A DNA stretch of 35,468 nucleotides from a virus, in IMG/VR virus record IMGVR_UViG_3300006854_000037, positions 1-35,468 of that record. The stretch is one strand, 5' to 3'. Positions 31,084 to 35,468 of the stretch are shown piece by piece. Below the pieces are notes generated by a model. The model ran no database searches. It was not told the origin of the DNA and worked only from the letters and a program-made list of their open reading frames with translations. The translations under genes were made by a program, and so were the position numbers. Each line of letters opens with the position of its first letter. Position 1 is the first letter of the stretch.

Positions 31084-31975
31084 TCAGTAGCCCCGTCTTC
31101 AGTTGTTTGGCCAAGTCTCCCCAGCCTTCTAAGCTATGCAAAACTTCTTTAGTGTCTTTACCAATCGGGTAGTGGCCTCTTCTGTAACTCTTGTACTTAC
31201 ACAGTACGGTTTCCGTTTCGAAAAGATCCGGCTTACGATGCGTCAGTCCTAGGGCCTTGTGATTGCGGAAGTGCTTGATCAGACGAGCGACCGTCGTCTT
31301 GAAATCTTCATCGCGTATCGGGTAGTCCCAAGGAGTGTCCGCGTAAGGAATCTCTCCGCCAGCCACAGGCCAACGCGCGGCGGGCTCGCTTTCGAAAAAC
31401 ACCAAAGCGGCCCCCTTGCGGGGTTCATCGTAGAATTGTAGCTCGCAGTCAGCGAAGTCCACGGGGAACCTCAGCACACGCTCGGTCATGTCAGCGATCT
31501 TGAATCCTATCCACGACCCGAACCCCCGGTGGGTTTTGACCCGGTTCATGATTTGGGTGAATGTGACCTTTTCCAGCTGTCCGTTCGTCGTCATGCCGCG
31601 TACTGCGTCCGTGGGGGTGTTGTAGCGGGATTGCAGCGAAGCCATCGAGCTGACCGCCTGCGCACCGCGGTAGTGTCGGCGCTCCGCCCCGCGGGGCCAG
31701 GGCTGGTGACCCGGCTTGTTCAGCTCGCTCACCGGGGAGTACACCGCCGCTTGCATCATCAGCGACCAGTACGCCTTGTCGGACTTTGCCTCCGCCATCT
31801 TGGCCGCGGCGCCGAGATGATAGTAGCACCAATACGCGAGGCAAAGACGGTGCAATGTCTTCTGGTCGAGCTTGGCTTCGTTTATCGCGATGTACGTGGG
31901 GTCGAGGTCACCCGACTTGAGCAGCTGCGCGCCGAAGGCCTCCACGGTGAGAGGCGGCGTAGGTATAGCGGACAA
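31058..31975 (-). CDS. Amino acid:DNA transferase-like protein (ADDT type), 305 aa
   Basis: The frame is open far upstream, but the best start is TTG 31975, six bases after AAGGAG; the region further upstream is a structured leader. Conserved blocks are GDLDPTYIAINEAKL, RLCLAYWCYYHLGAAAKM, WPRGAERRHYRGAQA (93-107) and GFGSWIGFKIADMTERVL (151-168). I recognise these from phage proteins annotated as amino acid:DNA transferase, related to the glycosylase-like aGPT pyrophosphorylase group. The expected reaction joins an amino acid to phosphorylated 5-hmdU in DNA. Both the rare start codon and the hairpins before it suggest limited or controlled expression. Confidence 0.7.
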   Translation of the reverse strand: MSAIPTPPLTVEAFGAQLLKSGDLDPTYIAINEAKLDQKTLHRLCLAYWCYYHLGAAAKMAEAKSDKAYWSLMMQAAVYSPVSELNKPGHQPWPRGAERRHYRGAQAVSSMASLQSRYNTPTDAVRGMTTNGQLEKVTFTQIMNRVKTHRGFGSWIGFKIADMTERVLRFPVDFADCELQFYDEPRKGAALVFFESEPAARWPVAGGEIPYADTPWDYPIRDEDFKTTVARLIKHFRNHKALGLTHRKPDLFETETVLCKYKSYRRGHYPIGKDTKEVLHSLEGWGDLAKQLKTGLLNAGVQVRV

Positions 31976-32000
31976 GGGTAGCTCCTTGGCTGTGGTGAAT

Positions 32001-32070
32001 TGTTTGAGGAGCCGCCTGCAGCGTTTTCTCGTCGGCAGATCACGGGACTGTGCCCGCGGCTCCTCAAACA
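32001..32070 (-). promoter_or_regulatory. Structured RNA leader with a perfect 15-bp stem
   Basis: TGTTTGAGGAGCCGC at 32001-32015 and its exact reverse complement at 32056-32070 enclose a 40-base loop. The loop can itself form two small stems (GGG/CCC at about 32054 to 32043, and CTGC/GCAG at about 32037 to 32016), giving a three-way junction. The element lies between the basic-linker gene and the transferase gene. It ends 25 bases before the TTG start and 13 bases before its ribosome site. It may be an RNA processing site, an attenuator or a translational control element. Confidence 0.6.
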
Positions 32071-32072
32071 AC

Positions 32073-32088
32073 CCTCCCCGTAGGGAGG
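32073..32088 (-). terminator. GC-rich hairpin with UACG tetraloop, possible attenuator
   Basis: On the minus strand CCTCCC and GGGAGG pair around a TACG loop. C(UACG)G is one of the extra-stable RNA tetraloops. It begins 13 bases after the stop at 32101 and is followed by GTTGTTTG, a poor U-tract. It looks like a partial terminator or mRNA 3'-end protector, and lies directly before the 15-bp stem. Confidence 0.45.
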
Positions 32089-32100
32089 TGTTGCGCCGGC

Positions 32101-32913
32101 TTATGCCGTCACCAGGATGCCGCGGGAGGCGTCCAGCGCGTACGTGACGTAAGTGCGGATCCAGCCCACGTCGCGGCCCTCGGCGCCGGGCAGGCCGCTG
32201 GCAGCTTCGAGCAGCGTGTCGACGGTGAAGCCCTTTCCGCGGGTGCCCTTCTCGAGCCCCGCAGCGCAATCGATGAACTCCAGCATGAAACCGCGCTTGA
32301 CGGTCTCGCGGTTGCCCACCTTGAGGCGGACGTCACCGCTGATGGCCGGTGCGCGACCGCGCGGAGCGCTCTCGGCTTCGGCCTTGGGCTTGCCAGCCTT
32401 CTTCGCAGCCGGAGCGGGCTCGGCCTTGGCGGCGGGGCGCTCCTTCGGGGCCTTGACGTTGTGGGGTGCCTGCGCGGAGACGACCGCGTCGGCTTCGGCG
32501 AGGGCTTCCTTCCGGGTGCGCTTGGGGGCGACGGCCACTTCTTCAGCGACCTGAGCGGCGGATTTACGAGCCATGGTAGACTTTCCTTTGGGGGTGTGGT
32601 TGAGAATCGAAAGGGCAGGGTACGCAGCGGCATCGTATGCGTAGGTCGGGTCACTGAGGATAGCCTCGAGGTGCTCTCGCGCCTCGGGGGTCACCGCCTT
32701 GTCCGGCGCACGCAAGAAAATTTCCGCCGCACGGCGCACCGGGTAGCTCGTCAGCGGGGTGTAGTCGCTGGCGAACGTTCGGTTCTCAAGCTGCCGCACT
32801 CGCACCTCGAGGGCTTCCATTGGGATGAAATACGTGTACTTCCGCTCTTCATTGATGAAGATGCAAGAGTGTCGATTCTCGTCCTGAAAGACCGCGTAGT
32901 TCGTGAACGTCAT
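32101..32913 (-). CDS. Two-part protein with basic Ala/Lys/Pro linker, 270 aa
   Basis: The ATG at 32913 has GGAG about 11 bases upstream. Residues 1-110 form a compact N-terminal part (YAVFQDENRHSCIFINEERK, then TYFIPMEALEVRVRQLENRT). Residues 114-190 are a disordered Ala/Lys/Pro/Glu linker like a histone H1 or HU tail (RKEALAEADAVVSAQAPHNV, KAGKPKAEAESAPRGRAPA). Residues 192-270 look like a small globular domain (KGFTVDTLLEAASGLPG, GRDVGWIRTYVTYALDASRG) similar in style to phage winged-helix pieces. A second in-frame start at 32574 could give a 157-aa product lacking the N-terminal part. DNA binding is inferred from the basic linker. The family is not recognised. Confidence 0.65.
   Translation of the reverse strand: MTFTNYAVFQDENRHSCIFINEERKYTYFIPMEALEVRVRQLENRTFASDYTPLTSYPVRRAAEIFLRAPDKAVTPEAREHLEAILSDPTYAYDAAAYPALSILNHTPKGKSTMARKSAAQVAEEVAVAPKRTRKEALAEADAVVSAQAPHNVKAPKERPAAKAEPAPAAKKAGKPKAEAESAPRGRAPAISGDVRLKVGNRETVKRGFMLEFIDCAAGLEKGTRGKGFTVDTLLEAASGLPGAEGRDVGWIRTYVTYALDASRGILVTA
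32572..32589 (-). promoter_or_regulatory. Internal in-frame ribosome site and ATG (32574)
   Basis: AAAGGA at 32589-32584 lies nine bases upstream of ATG 32574, in frame with the 270-aa gene. Translation from here would give a 157-aa protein beginning MARKSAAQVAEEVAV. The site is as good as, or better than, that of the full-length start, so two products from one gene are likely. Confidence 0.5.
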
Positions 32914-32938
32914 GTCTTGAGTAGCTCCGTGAGACGCG

Positions 32939-32968
32939 AGTATACCGCGGGATTTCTAGCGCCGTAAA
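32939..32968 (-). promoter_or_regulatory. Candidate sigma70-type promoter for the modification operon
   Basis: On the minus strand TTTACG (32968-32963) and TATACT (32944-32939) are separated by 18 bases, in the only intergenic gap (66 bases) upstream of the 270-aa gene. The -10 match is good and the -35 match fair. It would drive the genes from 32913 leftward. No transcription data were available. Confidence 0.35.
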
Positions 32969-32979
32969 GCCGGAACGCG

Positions 32980-34539
32980 TTAGCGGTATGCCCGCTTGCG
33001 CTCCCGGTATTCCTCTAGCGCTAGGTGCAAGGAGTCCTGCGTGCGGCGCTTGTTGTTCAGGTTCGCCCACACCGCCTCCTCCACCGTGTCCTGCGCGATG
33101 GGGATGTGTACGAACAACCGCTCCGCCGTGTTGCCTTGACGCCACAGGCGGCGGATGTACTGGTCGTACAGCTCGTAGTCCTCCGGCAGCGTGTACCAGA
33201 ACACATGATGCGCCCCGCCCTTCTGAAAGTTGAGCCCGTGGCCCACGCTGGCGGGGTGCCCAATCAGCTGCGGAAACTCCCGCGCGTTCCACCCCCGCTC
33301 GTAGGCTAGGGACTTACGGTCGCTCACGCCCCCCGCGATGAAGGGGGTGCCCTCCCCTAGCAGCTCTATCATCCGCATGCGGTCGTGACCGAACTCGTAG
33401 CCGATGAGCAGCTGCTGCCCCTGTAGCTCGTCGACCAGGTCCTCCAACGCCTCCAGCTTGCCGTCGTGCAGCTTATGCCACTTGCGCGTCCCTGTGCGCG
33501 GCATGCCGGTGAGGGGGTCGACGGGATCCTCGTACAGGGCGCCCGTGGCAATTTGCCGACACTTCATGCGCGCCGCGGCGGCGCTCACGGCGGTGAACAG
33601 CTCCTTGCCCTTCTTGCCTCCTTGATCCACGATGGCGAAAAACTCTTCCTCCATCGCGTCGTACATCTTGCGTACTTTCTCCGGCAGCTCAAACTTCAAC
33701 GGGATAGGGGGGAGCATCTCCGGCATCTTGACGTGCTTGCGCGCCTCAATGCGTAGCGCTAGGGGCTTGAGCTTTTCGTAAATGAGCTCTTCCGCGCCCG
33801 GCTTGGGCACGTACACGGGGAAGTTGGTGTCCCCTACGGGGGTGAAGAAGTTGAAGCGGAAGTGGGTGATGAACTTACCGAACGCCGCCCCAAAGTCCAG
33901 CATGTACACCTGGCCGAAAAGGTCCAGCAACCCGTTGCTCGCCGGGGAGCCAGTAAGCCCCCAGCGGCGCGAGAAGCGGTGATGCCACTGGGCCAGCAGC
34001 TTGTGCCGTAGGCTGTCGGGATGCTTCACCTTACTGAGCTCGTCTATGATCAGGACGTCGATCCAACCGTCCTTCAGCATCCGCGCCATGTGGCCGTTAT
34101 CGATGAACCACTTGAGACCCTCGTAGTTAATCGTGTAAATGTCGGCGCGTTCGAGGGCGCGGGCTTCCTTGTGGGGACCGTGCAGGACTGCAATCTTCAG
34201 GTCGTGAAAGTCAGTCCACTCCTGCTGTTCCTGCGGCCAAGTGCTAACGACTACGCGACGCGGCGCGACGACGAGCGCGCCCTTGAACATCTTTGCTTTC
34301 TTGAGTATCTTGCAGGCGGCGTAGGAAATCGAGGTCTTCCCGAGTCCGGGCGACAGGAGCAACGCTGCCCCCGCGCGCTCCACTAGGAACTTCACCGCTT
34401 GCTTCTGATATGGATGCGGCGTCCAAGCACGCCCGGAGGAAGGTGAGCCCTTCCTCGACCGAGCTGCAGACGGCGACCGAGTAACCAAGGCGCTGAAGCC
34501 GGTAGATGACGATGTCTTGGTTAGCACGGGGGTCCTCAT
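32980..34539 (-). CDS. SNF2-type superfamily 2 helicase, 519 aa
   Basis: Motifs in order are: PHPYQKQAVKFLVE (Q-like), LLSPGLGKTS (Walker A, 61-70), LVVAPRRVVVSTWPQE (Ia), VLIIDELSKVKHP (DELS box), RWGLTGSPASNGLLDLFGQV (III) and QYIRRLWRQGNTAERL (VI, with Arg fingers). Such phage SNF2 proteins are usually partnered with VRR-NUC nucleases and act in replication or recombination. The first 38 residues do not look conserved and are coded in DNA that also encodes the VRR-NUC C-terminus. No start closer to the domain exists in frame except GTG/TTG codons inside this segment, so ATG 34539 is used with modest confidence. Confidence 0.85.
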   Translation of the reverse strand: MRTPVLTKTSSSTGFSALVTRSPSAARSRKGSPSSGRAWTPHPYQKQAVKFLVERAGAALLLSPGLGKTSISYAACKILKKAKMFKGALVVAPRRVVVSTWPQEQQEWTDFHDLKIAVLHGPHKEARALERADIYTINYEGLKWFIDNGHMARMLKDGWIDVLIIDELSKVKHPDSLRHKLLAQWHHRFSRRWGLTGSPASNGLLDLFGQVYMLDFGAAFGKFITHFRFNFFTPVGDTNFPVYVPKPGAEELIYEKLKPLALRIEARKHVKMPEMLPPIPLKFELPEKVRKMYDAMEEEFFAIVDQGGKKGKELFTAVSAAAARMKCRQIATGALYEDPVDPLTGMPRTGTRKWHKLHDGKLEALEDLVDELQGQQLLIGYEFGHDRMRMIELLGEGTPFIAGGVSDRKSLAYERGWNAREFPQLIGHPASVGHGLNFQKGGAHHVFWYTLPEDYELYDQYIRRLWRQGNTAERLFVHIPIAQDTVEEAVWANLNNKRRTQDSLHLALEEYRERKRAYR

Positions 34540-34708
34540 TTGGTCTTTTCCATTCCACGAGGGCGGGGCGCCCTCCAGGGATCATGTAGATGCGGTCAGG
34601 CCACCCGCGTTTCTTCAACCCACAGCACTCGATGCCCAGTTCTAGCTGAGCGCGTTCCGTGCAGGTGTTTTGAATCTGAGCTTCACGCGGAGAGAGCTTC
34701 GTCGCCAT
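34244..34708 (-). CDS. VRR-NUC domain nuclease, 154 aa
   Basis: The ATG at 34708 lies within the end of the GNAT gene, with GGGAAG just upstream. The nuclease core is KRGWPDRIYMIPGGRPALVE followed by WKRP: the Asp of PDR and the E-x-K of VEWK are the PD-(D/E)xK residues. DIVIYRLQRLGYSVAV and SSVEEGLTFL end the usual domain at about residue 91. The frame continues for about 60 further residues that overlap the start of the helicase gene (296 bases in total). The partner helicase follows directly, as in other phages. The tail may be real, or a base error may have removed an earlier stop. Confidence 0.75.
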   Translation of the reverse strand: MATKLSPREAQIQNTCTERAQLELGIECCGLKKRGWPDRIYMIPGGRPALVEWKRPNEDPRANQDIVIYRLQRLGYSVAVCSSVEEGLTFLRACLDAASISEASGEVPSGARGGSVAPVARTREDLDFLRRLQDTQESKDVQGRARRRAASRSR

Positions 34709-35063
34709 ACGCTTCCCGCTCTTCCGGCTGCCACAGGTACCAGCCCCACTCCAACGCGGCGTAGGCGGGGCGCCACCCCAAGCGCTCATACCACTGCTCC
34801 AGCGCACCTTGGCGCATCCCTGCGTCATGAGCGTGAGGGCGGCACAGTACAGCACGGCGCAGTCTCCGAGCCTCCTCCTGCGCCATTTTGAGTAGGGCTG
34901 TGGCGTACCCTTGACCCCGGGCGCTGCGGTGCGTCCAGACCTCATCTAACACCAACGCGCCAGCGTGTTGGGGCTCATCCTTGTGCGCCGAGCGCAGGAG
35001 CACGCTAGAGGTCAGGTAGCTAAGGCTACGGCCGTGCACGCAGAAACGGCGGTAATACCTCAC
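34683..35063 (-). CDS. GNAT-family acetyltransferase, 126 aa
   Basis: The GTG at 35063 overlaps the exonuclease stop (GTGA). The acetyl-CoA loop is RGQGYA (residues 49-54) after LVLDEVWTHRSA and before TALLKMAQEEARRL. The C-terminus YERLGWRPAYAALEWGWYLW is the usual closing strand. It is short but complete. The substrate is unknown. It may act on a protein, a small molecule or the modified base. It lies far from the kinase/transferase genes but in the same leftward series. Confidence 0.75.
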   Translation of the reverse strand: MRYYRRFCVHGRSLSYLTSSVLLRSAHKDEPQHAGALVLDEVWTHRSARGQGYATALLKMAQEEARRLRRAVLCRPHAHDAGMRQGALEQWYERLGWRPAYAALEWGWYLWQPEEREAYGDEALSA

Positions 35064-35468
35064 GCCACGGCGCCCTTCAGATGCTTCAGGATGCGTACCG
35101 CGTGCTCTGCTTGCGACACGGCGTCGTCCAGTGCGTTGTGATGCGTACCCGTGCGCACAAGCTTCACAGCGGGGGCGAGGGCTTTGAGCGTCCTATAACA
35201 ACGTCCATTGTAAGGCCCCCACGGCTGCGGCAGCCCCGTGGCGGTGTAGCAGGCGCTCAGGATGGGGTTGTCAAAGTCCGCGCCGTTGCCCCACACCTGA
35301 GCCTCGCCCGCGGAGTGCGTGCGCACCCAGGTAGCAAAAGACTTAAGTACTTCGGACAGATTGGGGGCGGTCTTGATCTCCTCCCACACGCCGCGGGCCT
35401 TGCTGCCTTGGGCTTCCCACCAGGCGAGCGTGCTGGGGTCTTCGTGCAACCCTGCTATCTTGCAGCTC
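35060..35468 (-). CDS. 3'-5' exonuclease (RNase H-fold), N-terminus outside the window
   Basis: The frame stays open to the right window edge, so the TTG at 35449 is probably not the start and the first catalytic acidic motif lies outside. PSTLAWWEAQGSKAR, VWGNGADFDNPILSACY and HHNALDDAVSQAEHAV match the DnaQ-like exonuclease group with the Rv2179c-type (DUF5051) layout. The Asp of ADFDN and the H-x(4)-D of HNALDD are catalytic. It probably degrades nucleic acid during phage replication or host takeover. Confidence 0.8.
   Translation of the reverse strand, partial: SCKIAGLHEDPSTLAWWEAQGSKARGVWEEIKTAPNLSEVLKSFATWVRTHSAGEAQVWGNGADFDNPILSACYTATGLPQPWGPYNGRCYRTLKALAPAVKLVRTGTHHNALDDAVSQAEHAVRILKHLKGAVA

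Noticed and set aside
31976-32269. N-terminal extension of the transferase to a 403-aa protein
   Set aside because: The extension is Arg-rich, runs through the hairpin leader and into the 270-aa gene in another frame, and looks non-coding. TTG 31975 with AAGGAG is a better start.
1-35468. Apparent preference for GGT and GCT before codons starting with A
   Set aside because: Noticed by eye in many genes, but I could not count it. It may be ordinary codon-pair bias of the host, so it is not offered as a finding.
1-35468. CRISPR arrays, tRNA genes, integrase, attachment sites, insertion sequences
   Set aside because: None was recognised. The repeats seen are coding repeats in virion genes, and no cloverleaf or transposase or integrase motif was found.

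Overview
The window is a contiguous piece of a GC-rich, tailed, probably lytic bacteriophage genome, most likely a short-tailed (podovirus-type) phage of a GC-rich proteobacterium. The morphology is inferred from a large portal protein, a P22 gp10-like tail hub, a single long fibre gene and a run of large Gly/Ala-rich internal virion proteins, with no tape measure, tail tube or sheath. No integrase, repressor, terminase, DNA polymerase, RNA polymerase, endolysin, tRNA, CRISPR array or insertion sequence is visible. Both ends of the window cut through genes.

Layout. Positions 1-23915 are rightward virion genes: the C-terminal end of a larger protein (cut by the window edge), portal, small GGxV-motif protein, two small genes, a GroES-like protein, a scaffold-like protein, a decoration-like protein and the major capsid protein, closed by a strong intrinsic terminator (7984-8024). 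Then come accessory head/neck proteins, a 929-aa tail fibre with an AT-richer distal part, a small membrane protein, a head-tail adaptor, the tail hub, and five large proteins likely to be ejected with the DNA.

Positions 23883-35468 are leftward and converge on the virion genes with a 33-base tail-to-tail overlap. Read in transcription order, they encode a 3'-5' exonuclease (cut by the edge), a GNAT acetyltransferase, a VRR-NUC nuclease, an SNF2-type helicase, a basic-linker protein with an in-frame internal start, a structured RNA leader, an amino acid:DNA transferase-like protein, an HNH/NUMOD3 homing endonuclease, a second GNAT acetyltransferase, small zinc-ribbon and membrane proteins, an FAD oxidoreductase of the DAO type, a P-loop kinase of the 5-hmdU DNA kinase type, a 5-hmdU-kinase helical-domain protein, a thymidylate-synthase-family enzyme, an HD 5'-nucleotidase, a DUF3310 protein and an intact histone-deacetylase-fold amidohydrolase. 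Most junctions are 1-26-base stop/start overlaps (ATGA, GTGA, TAATG).

How the genes fit together. The leftward block looks like a thymidine-hypermodification locus. The TS homologue and HD phosphatase would shape the nucleotide pool so that 5-hydroxymethyl-dU enters DNA. The kinase would activate the hydroxymethyl group, the transferase would attach an amino acid, the flavoenzyme would trim it, and a GNAT would acetylate the exposed amine. This is the logic published for phages such as Pseudomonas M6 and PaMx11. The radical-SAM and PLP enzymes of the M6/ViI versions are absent here, which points to an acetylaminomethyl-type product. The most novel element is the deacetylase-fold gene at the end of the same operon: a phage that carries acetyltransferases and a complete Zn-deacetylase in one DNA-modification locus may have a reversible or edited base modification. 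All functional statements come from motif recognition and gene order; no database search was possible.
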